Below are positions 26,600 through 34,449 of a stretch of 64,000 nt of DNA, one piece after another. A program made the translations under genes and the position numbers. Numbering within the stretch: position 1 is the stretch's first letter; each line of letters begins with the position of its first letter. The notes under the pieces were generated by a model. It saw only the letters and a program-made list of their open reading frames with translations. It did no database searches and was not told the DNA's origin. Source of the stretch: Celeribacter ethanolicus (GTDB taxonomy: Bacteria > Pseudomonadota > Alphaproteobacteria > Rhodobacterales > Rhodobacteraceae); assembly GCF_001550095.1 (NCBI RefSeq), contig NZ_LRUC01000006.1, positions 124,001-188,000 of the forward strand, read 5' to 3'.

Positions 26600-27594
26600 G
26601 CCAAACCGTGAACCTGCCCGAAACCATGCGCGCCGTTGAGATTTCCGAACCGGGTGGGCCGGAGGTGCTGAAACCCTGCACCCGCCCTGTGCCGAGGCCG
26701 CGCGCCGATGAGATCGTGATCAAACTGGCCTATGCCGGGGTGAACCGGCCCGATGCGCTGCAACGCGCCGGGCTTTACAACCCGCCGCCGGGGGCCTCCG
26801 ACCTGCCGGGTCTTGAGGGCGCGGGGGAGGTCGTGGCCGTGGGGGCGTCCGTGTCGGGTTGGGCGGTCGGCGATCAGGTTTGCGCGCTCCTGCCCGGCGG
26901 TGGCTATGCCGAATACGTCGCGACGCCCGCAGCGCATGCGCTTCCTGTCCCCAACGGCCTGTCTCTGAAACAGGCGGCTTGCCTGCCGGAGACGTTTTTC
27001 ACCGTCTGGTCGAACGTGTTCATGCGCGGCGGCTTGCAGGCCGGGGAGCGTTTCCTGGTCCATGGCGGGTCCTCGGGCATCGGGACGACGGCGATCCAGC
27101 TTGCCCGGGCCTTTGGTGCACGGGTGTTTGCGACCGCCGGGTCGGAAGCGAAATGCAAGGCCTGTCTCGATCTCGGCGCGGAGCGTGCGATCAATTATCG
27201 CGACGAGGATTTTGTTGAGGTGGCGAAGGCTGAGGGCGGGATGAACCTCATTCTCGATATGGTCGGGGGAAGCTATATCCCCCGCAATATCAAGGCGCTT
27301 GCGATGGAAGGCCGTTTGGTGAACATCGCCTTCCTGCAAGGTTCCAAAGCCGAGGTGAACTTTGCACAAATCATGATGCGGCGTCTGACCGTGACGGGAT
27401 CAACACTGCGTCCGCAATCCGATGAGGCCAAGGCGAAGATCGCCGAGGCGCTTTTGGCAAAGGTCTGGCCGCTGATCGAAGCGGGTCAGGTCGGGCCGGT
27501 GATGGACAGCGCTTATGCCTTGGACGAGGCCGGGCGCGCGCATGCGCATATGGAAAGCGGGGCGCATATCGGCAAGATCGTTCTGGAGATGTGA
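26596..27594 (+). CDS. Quinone oxidoreductase-like MDR-family NAD(P)H dehydrogenase
   Basis: 332 aa, zinc-free medium-chain dehydrogenase/reductase of the PIG3/QOR type. Landmarks are the N-terminal GroES fold with AYAGVNRPDALQRAGLY, GLEGAGEVVAVG, then the NADPH-binding HGGSSGIGTTAIQLAR (AxxGxxG-type glycine pattern) and the ending LDEAGRAHAHMESGAHIGKIV. It likely reduces quinones or enones with NADPH. It overlaps coq9 by 4 nt, suggesting a link to ubiquinone metabolism, which is inference. The stop codon is the first three bases of an inverted repeat element. Confidence 0.9.
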   Translation: MSQTVNLPETMRAVEISEPGGPEVLKPCTRPVPRPRADEIVIKLAYAGVNRPDALQRAGLYNPPPGASDLPGLEGAGEVVAVGASVSGWAVGDQVCALLPGGGYAEYVATPAAHALPVPNGLSLKQAACLPETFFTVWSNVFMRGGLQAGERFLVHGGSSGIGTTAIQLARAFGARVFATAGSEAKCKACLDLGAERAINYRDEDFVEVAKAEGGMNLILDMVGGSYIPRNIKALAMEGRLVNIAFLQGSKAEVNFAQIMMRRLTVTGSTLRPQSDEAKAKIAEALLAKVWPLIEAGQVGPVMDSAYALDEAGRAHAHMESGAHIGKIVLEM

Positions 27595-27650
27595 GTATTT
27601 TGGCAGCAAAGGAGACGGGTGGCTGTTTCCTTTGCTGCTTCAAATACTCA
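27592..27650. repeat. Inverted TGAGTATTT...CAGCAAAGGA element, bidirectional terminator holding both stop codons
   Basis: The forward arm (27592-27613) starts TGAGTATTT and ends CAGCAAAGGA. The reverse arm (27628-27650, read on the minus strand) starts TGAGTATTT and ends CAGCAAAGGA as well. The inner loop is about 14 nt. The two convergent genes end with the TGA that opens each arm. It folds into a long hairpin with T-rich flanks, consistent with termination in both directions. Confidence 0.75.
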
Positions 27651-28289
27651 GTCGATGGCCTCCAAAAGCGCATCGTCCAGCGTGCAATCCCGGATCGTAT
27701 CCGCACCGCATTTGCGCGGTTCGAGATCGCGGGTCAGGCAGATGCGGACTTCCTGGATGCGGTAATTTTTGCAGGTCACGGTGATCTCGTTGGCCTCAAG
27801 ACCGGGGTTGTCGCGGAGGAAGGCCTCTTCGACGACGGAAGCCGGGAGTTTCACGTCGTTCTTGAGTTTGCGGAACACCTCGGGGCGGGTGAACTTGTCA
27901 TAGGCTTCCCGGGACAGAGAGAGGAAGTCCTGGGCTGTGAGGCCGGAGCATCGCCCGTGTTTCTTCCATTGATACCAGGCCGCGCCCGAGGTGCCCATGA
28001 TGTCCTCCATGGCGGCGGTCTCGCGTTTCGACGGATCCTGTGCGGAGGTGTGGCAATAGGACGGCCAGCCGCGTTCATATTGCGGCCAGAGACCATGGAG
28101 CACCCAGCCGAAATCGCCGTCGCATTGCGGCGAGTTGCGGGCGTCGCCTTCGAGCGCGCACCATGTGGGCGACCAAGAGAGCGACAGCACGTAATAGTCG
28201 AAATCGCCCGCCTGTTCGCCCTCGGCAAAGCCGGGCGTGGCGGTCAGAAGACCAAGGCAGGTTAGGGCGGTCACGATCCGTTGACGCAT
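27648..28289 (-). CDS. Secreted ribonuclease T2 family protein
   Basis: 213 aa with a signal peptide (~1-22, MRQRIVTALTCLGLL, cut near GFA). The two RNase T2 active-site motifs are present: CAS I WVLHGLWPQ (His65) and CAS II WKKHGRCS (Lys/His at 109-111). Several Cys for disulfides are visible. It should cleave RNA in the periplasm or outside, supplying nucleotides or acting in stress. Codons in frame continue upstream to 28853 but are antisense to trcR. GAGGAAAGAG precedes the ATG at 28289. A neighbouring 2',3'-cyclic phosphodiesterase is 10 kb away and could process its products. Confidence 0.92.
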   Translation of the reverse strand: MRQRIVTALTCLGLLTATPGFAEGEQAGDFDYYVLSLSWSPTWCALEGDARNSPQCDGDFGWVLHGLWPQYERGWPSYCHTSAQDPSKRETAAMEDIMGTSGAAWYQWKKHGRCSGLTAQDFLSLSREAYDKFTRPEVFRKLKNDVKLPASVVEEAFLRDNPGLEANEITVTCKNYRIQEVRICLTRDLEPRKCGADTIRDCTLDDALLEAID

Positions 28290-28430
28290 TTTCTCTTTCC
28301 TCCGATTGCGATCCGCACTATACAGCGGCGAAGTTCCCCGACAACGAGAACCGTCCCCATCGGGGAAAGCCCTTTCAGGCGACGGGAAAGTTGTATCCGG
28401 GGAGAGCCGCATTTTTAAGGAGTGTGACCC

Positions 28431-29162
28431 ATGGCAAAACCGATTATGGCGAAAGCCACCGCTGTTTGGCTGGTCGACAACACCACGCTGAGCTTCAAAC
28501 AGATCGCCGATTTCTGCGGTCTGCATGAGCTCGAGGTGCAGGGCATCGCCGATGGCGAGGTCGCCGGTGGCGTGCGCGGGTTCGATCCGATCGCCAACAA
28601 CCAGTTGACGGCCGAAGAAATCAAGTCGGCGGAAGAAAACCCGCTGCAAAGGCTGAAGCTCAAGTTCAACGCCGCAGCCCAGGGCGAAGAGAAGCGCCGT
28701 GGCCCGCGCTATACGCCGCTGTCGAAACGTCAGGACCGTCCGAATTCGATCCTCTGGCTGGTGAAATTCCACCCGGAATTGTCCGACGGCCAGATCGCGA
28801 AACTGGTGGGCACCACCAAGCCGACGATCCAGTCGATCCGCGAGCGCACCCACTGGAACATCGCCAACATGCAGCCCATCGACCCGGTGGCTCTGGGGCT
28901 GTGTAAACAGTCCGAGTTGGATGCGGCCGTTCAGAAAGCCTCGAAAAACCGCGACGCGTCGATGAGCGACGACGAACGACGCAAGCTTCTGTCGACCGAG
29001 GATTCGCTCGAGATGGATACGGAGCCGAAGATTCCGACCGCGATTGCGGGGCTTGAAACCTTCTCGCTCACCGCCGATGACGATGACAAAGAAGACGAGC
29101 TGCCGGATGCCGACAGCTTCTTCAACCTGCCGGACCGTGACGACGAGGACGATGACGAATAA
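28431..29162 (+). CDS. trcR: TrcR, cell-cycle transcriptional regulator (DUF1013)
   Basis: 243 aa. The DUF1013 domain covers ~1-170: AVWLVDNTTLSFKQIADFCG (HTH-like), LKLKFN, GPRYTPLSKRQDRPNSILWL, LVGTTKPTIQSIRERTHWN. The tail is acidic and Asp/Glu-rich (TADDDDKEDELPD to the end). In Caulobacter TrcR is an essential cell-cycle regulator that associates with RNA polymerase; conserved in alphaproteobacteria. AAGGAGTG precedes the ATG. It is divergent from the RNase T2 gene. Confidence 0.9.
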   Translation: MAKPIMAKATAVWLVDNTTLSFKQIADFCGLHELEVQGIADGEVAGGVRGFDPIANNQLTAEEIKSAEENPLQRLKLKFNAAAQGEEKRRGPRYTPLSKRQDRPNSILWLVKFHPELSDGQIAKLVGTTKPTIQSIRERTHWNIANMQPIDPVALGLCKQSELDAAVQKASKNRDASMSDDERRKLLSTEDSLEMDTEPKIPTAIAGLETFSLTADDDDKEDELPDADSFFNLPDRDDEDDDE

Positions 29163-29185
29163 TCGTCGCGTCGAACGACATGAGA

Positions 29186-29214
29186 AACCCGGGGCCGCAG
29201 GCTCCGGGTTTTTT
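29186..29214. terminator. Bidirectional terminator, trcR/recR
   Basis: 11-bp stem AACCCGGGGCC / GGCTCCGGGTT with a GCA loop and one G-T pair, followed by a T run (TTTTTT on the forward side). It lies between trcR and the convergent recR. Confidence 0.9.
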
Positions 29215-29225
29215 CGTTTATGGGA

Positions 29226-29819
29226 TCAGAAGCTTTTGCGGGCGGTCAGCGCGGCGGTGATGGTGCCGTCGTCGAGATAGTCGAGCTCGCCGCCGACCGG
29301 CACACCCTGGGCCAGAGAGCTGACCGTGCAGCGTCCGGACAGCTCGTCGGCGATGTAATGGGCGGTGGTCTGGCCGTCGACCGTAGCACCGAGGGCAAGG
29401 ATCACTTCGCGCACCTGTTCGTCGCCGACGCGGGTCACGAGCGCCGGGATGCGCAGGTCCTCTGGCCCGATGCCGTCGAGCGCCGAGAGCGTTCCGCCCA
29501 GAACATGATAGCGGCCCTTGAACACGCCCGCGCGCTCCATGGCCCAGAGATCGGAGACATCTTCGACCACGCAAATCTCGCCATTGGCGCGTCGCTCGTC
29601 CGCGCAGATGTCACAGAGATCAGCCGTGCCGATATTGCCGCAGCGCACACATTCGCGGGCCTGATCGGCGACCATTTGCATGGATTGGGCGAGGGGCTGC
29701 ATCAGCCGCCCGCGTTTCTTGATCAGATGCAGAACGGCGCGGCGTGCGGACCGCGGCCCAAGCCCTGGCAAGCGCGCCATGAGATCAATCAGATCCTCGA
29801 TGTCCTGACGACCGCTCAC
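29226..29819 (-). CDS. recR: Recombination mediator RecR
   Basis: 197 aa, full length. HhH motif at ~10-35 ([18 protein letters not shown]), zinc finger [16 protein letters not shown], then a TOPRIM domain with [17 protein letters not shown] and a C-terminal Walker B-like region ([19 protein letters not shown]). With RecF/RecO it loads RecA at gaps. It lies 3 bp after ybaB, the standard dnaX-ybaB-recR order. Confidence 0.97.
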   Translation of the reverse strand: MSGRQDIEDLIDLMARLPGLGPRSARRAVLHLIKKRGRLMQPLAQSMQMVADQARECVRCGNIGTADLCDICADERRANGEICVVEDVSDLWAMERAGVFKGRYHVLGGTLSALDGIGPEDLRIPALVTRVGDEQVREVILALGATVDGQTTAHYIADELSGRCTVSSLAQGVPVGGELDYLDDGTITAALTARKSF

Positions 29820-29822
29820 GGT

Positions 29823-30167
29823 TTAGAACGGCAGTTTGAAATCGGCGGGAAGACCCAGACCCTCGGTCAGGGCCTTCATCTCGCTTTCGGCCTTTTCGGA
29901 GGCTTTCGCTTGCGCATCCTTGATGGCGGCGAGGATCAGATCCTCGACCACTTCTTTCTCGGAGGGCTGGAAAATCGTCGGGTCGATGTCGAGGCCGGTC
30001 AATTGGCCTTTCGCGGTGGCGGTCGCCTTCACCAGACCCGCACCGGATTCGCCCGTCACGGTCATGGTTTCGAGCTTTTCCTGAAGCTCGGCCATATCCT
30101 TTTGCATTTGCTGGGCTTTTTTCATCATCCCGGCCATATCGCCGAGACCGCCAAGGCCTTTGAACAT
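29823..30167 (-). CDS. YbaB/EbfC nucleoid-associated protein
   Basis: 114 aa. The family pattern is MFKGLGGLGDMAGMMKKAQ, a long first helix (QQMQKDMAELQEKLETM), then beta-sheet with GAGLVKATATAKGQLTGLDIDP and a C-terminal helix. It forms dimeric DNA tweezers. It sits between dnaX and recR, as in most bacteria, and is probably cotranscribed with them. Confidence 0.93.
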   Translation of the reverse strand: MFKGLGGLGDMAGMMKKAQQMQKDMAELQEKLETMTVTGESGAGLVKATATAKGQLTGLDIDPTIFQPSEKEVVEDLILAAIKDAQAKASEKAESEMKALTEGLGLPADFKLPF

Positions 30168-30196
30168 CTGTTACTCCATAGTTCCTGTGAGGGCGT

Positions 30197-31975
30197 TCAC
30201 TCTTCGAACGGGTCCCATTCGTCTTCGACTTCCTGCAACGCATCGAGGGCGGCCTCTTGGGCGATGGCCTCCGGCGTGCGTATTTTCGTGATTTCCGCGC
30301 CGGGAAACAGCTCGAACACTTTCGCGACCATCGGATGTTCCATGGCCTTGGCCCGGAGTGCGCGCTCCTCGGCTTCGGTCACTTCGCGCAGTGTCTGCGT
30401 GCCCTCGGGGGCCTTTGCCAGCGTCACGCCCCAGTTCTGGCCGGTAAAGGCAAAGAGGCGGCTGCGCAGGCGCTGCGGGAATTCGGGATCAGCGTCGGGC
30501 GTCATCTCGAACTCGAGGAAGCCGGGGCGATAACTCACGAGGCGGACATAGGATTCCATGTCGATCTTGAGTTTCATGTCGCGGTGCTCGCCGACAAGAT
30601 CGACGAGGGACTGAAAGCTCACGTAGCGGGCAAGGGCCATGTCCGGGGCCTGAGCCGGAGCGGTGGCTGCGGTGCCCGCCCTCATGGTCGGGGCATGAAC
30701 CGGACCGCGCGGTGCCATCGTGCCGCCAGCGGCTCCACCCTGAGCATTGGTCGAGCCGCCGCCCGAAGGCGCGCCACCACCCGCCGGGCCAGACGGCGGG
30801 CGCGGCGGCGGGTTTTGTTCGGTGAGCTTGCGCACCAGATCTTCGGGCATCGGCAGGTCGGCGACATGGGTGAGCCGGATGATCGCCATTTCGGATGCCA
30901 TCATTGCATTGGGCGCGGCGGAGACTTCTTCGATCGCTTTCAGAAGCATCTGCCACATGCGGGACAGCACCCGCATGGGCAGTTTTTCGGCCATGGCGAG
31001 GCCACGGGCGCGCTCGTCCGGGCCGATGGTCGGGTCTTCGGCGGCGGCGGGGGTGATCTTGATCACCGAGACCCAATGGGTGATCTCGGCGAGATCGCGC
31101 AGCACGGCAAGAGGGTCGGCCCCGTCGGCATATTGACCGCCGAGTTCCCCGAGCGCGGCTGCGGCATCGCCCATCATGATCATGTCGAAAAGATCAAGCA
31201 CACGCCCCCGGTCGGCCAGCCCCAGCATGGCGCGGACCTGATCGACGGTGGTCTCGCCCGCACCGTGGGAAATCGCCTGATCCAACAGAGACAGCGCGTC
31301 GCGCACGGAGCCTTCGGCGGCACGGGTGATCAGCGCGAGGGCATCCTGCGCGACTTCAGAGCCCTCTTTTTCGGCGATGCCCGCAAGGTGATTCATCATC
31401 ACCTCCGGCTCGATCCGGCGCAAATCGAACCGCTGGCAACGCGACAGAACCGTCACCGGCACTTTGCGAATCTCGGTTGTGGCGAAGATGAATTTGACGT
31501 GGGCGGGCGGCTCTTCGAGCGTCTTCAGGAGCGCGTTGAACGCACTCGTGGAGAGCATGTGCACCTCGTCGATGATGTAGATTTTGTAGCGTGCGGAGGC
31601 CGCCCGGTAATGCACCGAATCGATGATTTCGCGAATGTCACCCACACCGGTGCGCGACGCGGCGTCCATCTCCATCACGTCGACGTGACGCCCTTCGGAA
31701 ATCGCGACGCAATGTTCGCAGACCCCGCAAGGTTCGGTTGTCGGCCCCCCCGTGCCATCTGCGCCGATGCAGTTCATCCCCTTGGCGATGATCCGCGCGG
31801 TAGAGGTTTTGCCGGTGCCGCGAATGCCGGTCATGATGAAGGCCTGCGCGATCCGGTCGGCGGCAAAGGCGTTTTTCAGGGTGCGGACCATGGCATCCTG
31901 ACCGATCAGATCGGCAAAGGTTTCCGGGCGGTATTTGCGCGCCAGAACCTTGTAGCCGGTGGTGGTGTCGGTCAT
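30197..31975 (-). CDS. dnaX: DNA polymerase III subunit gamma/tau
   Basis: 592 aa. AAA+ clamp-loader motor: KYRPETFADLIGQDAMVRTL, Walker A TGIRGTGKTSTAR (~50-60), the zinc module with CVCEHC-type Cys (CIGA, CGVCEHC), YIIDEVHMLST (Walker B), and SRCQRFDLRR arginine finger region. A Pro/Gly/Ala-rich linker (~400-450) joins it to the tau-like C-terminal domain (~455-592) that contacts the polymerase. I did not find a programmed slippery frameshift site, so tau alone may be made. It leads the dnaX-ybaB-recR group. Confidence 0.96.
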   Translation of the reverse strand: MTDTTTGYKVLARKYRPETFADLIGQDAMVRTLKNAFAADRIAQAFIMTGIRGTGKTSTARIIAKGMNCIGADGTGGPTTEPCGVCEHCVAISEGRHVDVMEMDAASRTGVGDIREIIDSVHYRAASARYKIYIIDEVHMLSTSAFNALLKTLEEPPAHVKFIFATTEIRKVPVTVLSRCQRFDLRRIEPEVMMNHLAGIAEKEGSEVAQDALALITRAAEGSVRDALSLLDQAISHGAGETTVDQVRAMLGLADRGRVLDLFDMIMMGDAAAALGELGGQYADGADPLAVLRDLAEITHWVSVIKITPAAAEDPTIGPDERARGLAMAEKLPMRVLSRMWQMLLKAIEEVSAAPNAMMASEMAIIRLTHVADLPMPEDLVRKLTEQNPPPRPPSGPAGGGAPSGGGSTNAQGGAAGGTMAPRGPVHAPTMRAGTAATAPAQAPDMALARYVSFQSLVDLVGEHRDMKLKIDMESYVRLVSYRPGFLEFEMTPDADPEFPQRLRSRLFAFTGQNWGVTLAKAPEGTQTLREVTEAEERALRAKAMEHPMVAKVFELFPGAEITKIRTPEAIAQEAALDALQEVEDEWDPFEE

Positions 31976-32044
31976 GCGGGGCCTCCTTGGTTGCGGCTAA
32001 GGTAAGGGCGGGGACGGGTCCCCGCAACCTCATTTCCAAGAGGA

Positions 32045-33088
32045 TCACTCGCCGCGTTTGGCGCTTTTGGCTTTCTTTACGGATTTCACCATTTTGGAGA
32101 ATTTTCGCCCGCGTTCGCGCGATTCCGCGATGGTCTCGGAGTTGCGTGCGTCCTCATCCACCAGCTTGCGCCAGCGTTCCAAACGGTTCGGGTCCAACTC
32201 TCCGGTCTCAATCGCGCGGCGCACCGCGCAGCCCGGCTCCGTCTGGTGTTGGCAGTCGGAAAATTTGCACTCTGTGGCCAGATCGGTGATGTCCTCGAAC
32301 AGGGTCGCGATGCCCTCGGAGGCGTCATGCAGCGCGAGTTCGCGCATGCCGGGAGTATCAATTAGCCAGCCGCCCGCATGCATCCGGTGCATCGAGCGCG
32401 CCGTGGTGGTGTGCCGGCCCTTGGCGTCGTCTTCGCGGATGTCGCCGACCTCGATGTCCTCACCGGTGAGGCCACGTGCGATGGTGGATTTGCCCACGCC
32501 CGACGAGCCGACGAGAGCAATCGTCTGCCCCGTGCCGCAATAGCGCTCAAGCCGGGCGATGTCCTCCGGCGATTTGGCGTTGATCAACAGCACTTCGGCG
32601 CCCTCATAGAGGGCCTTGGCGCGGTCTTCGTAGATCTCCGCAGGCATGTCCTCGGGCTTGTCGGCCTTGGTGATGACGATCACCGGGGTGGCTTCTGCCT
32701 CGATGGCGATGGCAAGATAACGTTCGAGCCGTGCTTCGTTGAAATCGTGGTTGCAGGACGTGGTGATGAACAGCGTGTCGATATTGGCGGCGATGAGCTG
32801 GGCTTGCGCCGCGATGCCGGCGGCCTTGCGGGAGATCACGGTCTTGCGGTCGAGAACGCGGATCAGGCGCTCGCCGTCGGTGAGGACAAAATCGCCCACG
32901 GCCATGTCGGTCGCGACGTGATCGCCGGTCAGGGCGATGTCCAGACGCTCCAGAGCGGGAGTGAGTGCCACGACGGAGCGGCGGCGGACCTCGGAGAGGC
33001 GCACGGGGGTGAGAGAGTCGAATTCAGTGAGATCGAGCTGGCCGTTGAAGAACTGGGACCAGCCGAGGATGTTCAGATCGGAAATCAT
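32045..33088 (-). CDS. rsgA: Ribosome small-subunit GTPase RsgA
   Basis: 347 aa. The domain order is the circular permutation typical of RsgA: N-terminal OB fold, GTPase with NKAD-type TKADKP (G4) before LVGSSGVGKSTI (G1/Walker A), TTTARSMHR (G2-like), DTPGMRE (G3), and a C-terminal zinc domain (CKFSDCQHQTEPGC). It helps 30S maturation. The start ATG at 33088 (MISDLNILG) follows AAGGCAGAC; the seven-codon longer start is less likely. It ends 70 bp before dnaX. A leader-like short ORF and the SRP RNA gene lie upstream. Confidence 0.93.
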   Translation of the reverse strand: MISDLNILGWSQFFNGQLDLTEFDSLTPVRLSEVRRRSVVALTPALERLDIALTGDHVATDMAVGDFVLTDGERLIRVLDRKTVISRKAAGIAAQAQLIAANIDTLFITTSCNHDFNEARLERYLAIAIEAEATPVIVITKADKPEDMPAEIYEDRAKALYEGAEVLLINAKSPEDIARLERYCGTGQTIALVGSSGVGKSTIARGLTGEDIEVGDIREDDAKGRHTTTARSMHRMHAGGWLIDTPGMRELALHDASEGIATLFEDITDLATECKFSDCQHQTEPGCAVRRAIETGELDPNRLERWRKLVDEDARNSETIAESRERGRKFSKMVKSVKKAKSAKRGE

Positions 33089-33152
33089 GATGTCTGCCTT
33101 GCAAAACACGAAAGGGCTTCCGCGCCGGACGGGCGGCGGAAGGGAACGGTTT

Positions 33153-33193
33153 CGGGCAGTCCGATGATGGGAAAGGCCTTAAGCGGCTGCCCG
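33153..33193 (-). promoter_or_regulatory. Hairpin overlapping the 11-codon ORF, possible attenuator upstream of rsgA
   Basis: CGGGCAG at 33153-33159 pairs with CTGCCCG at 33187-33193, which lies in the last codons of the short ORF. Ribosomes on that ORF would melt this pairing. A second stem follows towards rsgA (33117-33123 with 33136-33142, CTTCCGC/GCGGAAG). The layout resembles a translation-coupled leader, but it is inference from pairing only. Confidence 0.4.
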
Positions 33194-33214
33194 AGGGGCG
33201 GTAGCGACAATCAT
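33179..33214 (-). CDS. 11-codon leader-peptide-like ORF upstream of rsgA
   Basis: ATG at 33212-33214 to TAA at 33179-33181 encodes MIVATAPRAAA. It is preceded by an excellent Shine-Dalgarno sequence, GAGGAGGAA, 5 nt before the ATG. The peptide has no repeated codon that would point to a classical amino-acid attenuator, but is rich in Ala and has one Pro-Arg. It lies between ffs and rsgA, 90 bp upstream of the rsgA ATG. Function unproven; expression is suggested only by the ribosome site and the overlapping stem. Confidence 0.45.
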   Translation of the reverse strand: MIVATAPRAAA

Positions 33215-33247
33215 CAAATTCCTCCTCGGTTCGCATTAAGGTTAGGT

Positions 33248-33341
33248 GAGAGGCTGGACAACGACCCAAGCGGGGCTCGTTACGGCTGCTTCCTTCCGGA
33301 CCTGACCGGGTTGGCGAGGCGCTCGCCCGCGCCAACCTCTC
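33248..33341 (-). ncRNA. ffs: Signal recognition particle RNA (4.5S, small bacterial type)
   Basis: The transcribed (minus) strand contains the invariant SRP hairpin core GGTCAGGTCCGGAAGGAAGCAGCC, whose pieces GGTCAGGTCC, GGAA and GGAAGCAGCC are seen in reverse complement at about 33283-33310. The ends pair: GAGAGGTTGG with CCAGCCTCTC, giving a 94-nt closed hairpin of the usual small size. It binds Ffh and directs membrane protein targeting. Ends are set from the terminal stem; a TATGTA box about 10 nt upstream (near 33350) is a candidate -10. Confidence 0.94.
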
Positions 33342-33386
33342 GACGCGTTACATAGTGGTCATGTGACGGGAAAGCAAGAGGGCGGT

Positions 33387-34292
33387 TCAGGTCCCGAGAC
33401 GGGCGCGTTCCTCGCGCAGAAGCTCGGCCAGAAGGCGGAAGTCCTCGCTGCGCGCCGAGCTTTTGCGCCAGGCGAGCACCACCTCGCGGGGTTTGGTGCC
33501 AAAGAGTGGGGTCAGTTGGATGTCGGTGTTGCGGGTGACGCCTGCGTCGATGGCAAGCTGGGGCAGGAGGGTGATCCCGAGGCCCTGTTCCACCATGGCG
33601 ACCAAAGTCGGGAGAGAGGTGGCGGCGAAGGTTTCGTCTTGTTTCGCATGGGTGTCGGGAAAGGCCGAAAGCGCGTGACGTTGCAGGCAATGGCCGCGTT
33701 CCAAAAGCAGCAGGGTTTCGTCATCGAGATCGGGACCGCCAATGGCCCTGTCGGAAATCAACCGATGCCCCGGCGCGGTGGCGAGTTGATAATCGTCTTC
33801 AAACAGGGGCTCCAGTTCCAGATCGCCGGTCTCGAAAGGCAGGGCGATGAGAATCACATCGAGCCGCCCGGCCCGCAGGCCCGCGATGAGGTGTTCGGTC
33901 AACTCCTCGCGCATGTAGAGCCGCAGGTCCGGATAGCTGTCGCGCAGACGCGGCAGCAGGCGGGGGAAGAGGAAGGGGCCGACCGTCGGAATGGTGCCGA
34001 GCTTCATCGTGCCGCGGAGCGTGCCGGATTGGGTCTGGGCCAGTTCGACGATGTCCTGCGCCTCGGCCAGCATCGCACGGGCGCGGGCGGCGATTTCTTC
34101 GCCCAGAGGGGTCATCAACACGGAGCGCTTGGTGCGCTCGGCCAGAGGCGCGCCGAGGATGTCTTCCAACTCGCGCAGCCCGGTCGACAGCGTCGATTGC
34201 GTCACAAGGCAGGTCTCGGCGGCCCGTCCGAAATGCAGCTCGTCGGCAAGGGCGACGAGAAAGCGGAGTTGGCGCAGGGTGGGGAGAATCAT
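33387..34292 (-). CDS. oxyR: OxyR-type LysR regulator lacking the second redox cysteine
   Basis: 301 aa LysR-type regulator: N-terminal HTH (LRQLRFLVALADELHFGRAAETCLVTQSTLS) and the substrate domain with LLLLERGHCLQRHALSAF and SLPTLVAMVEQGLGITLLP. The GHC Cys aligns with the peroxide-sensing C199 of E. coli OxyR; the position of C208 is Phe. It is divergent from a peroxiredoxin gene, the usual target arrangement. It presumably senses peroxide through a single-Cys mechanism, or is disabled as a disulfide switch. LysR members with other ligands cannot be excluded, but GHC context plus neighbour makes OxyR the best call. Confidence 0.85.
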   Translation of the reverse strand: MILPTLRQLRFLVALADELHFGRAAETCLVTQSTLSTGLRELEDILGAPLAERTKRSVLMTPLGEEIAARARAMLAEAQDIVELAQTQSGTLRGTMKLGTIPTVGPFLFPRLLPRLRDSYPDLRLYMREELTEHLIAGLRAGRLDVILIALPFETGDLELEPLFEDDYQLATAPGHRLISDRAIGGPDLDDETLLLLERGHCLQRHALSAFPDTHAKQDETFAATSLPTLVAMVEQGLGITLLPQLAIDAGVTRNTDIQLTPLFGTKPREVVLAWRKSSARSEDFRLLAELLREERARLGT

Positions 34293-34449
34293 TAATCGAA
34301 TTCCTCAATTACTTTGATCTTTTTTATTCGTTTCAACAATCAATTCGCAAGAGCTATCTCTTTTTCATCGACAGGGCGCGAGAGACAAACACCGGGCCCG
34401 AGACGACAGACATTGAAGAGAAACACTGAGAAAACAAAGGACTGAAAAA

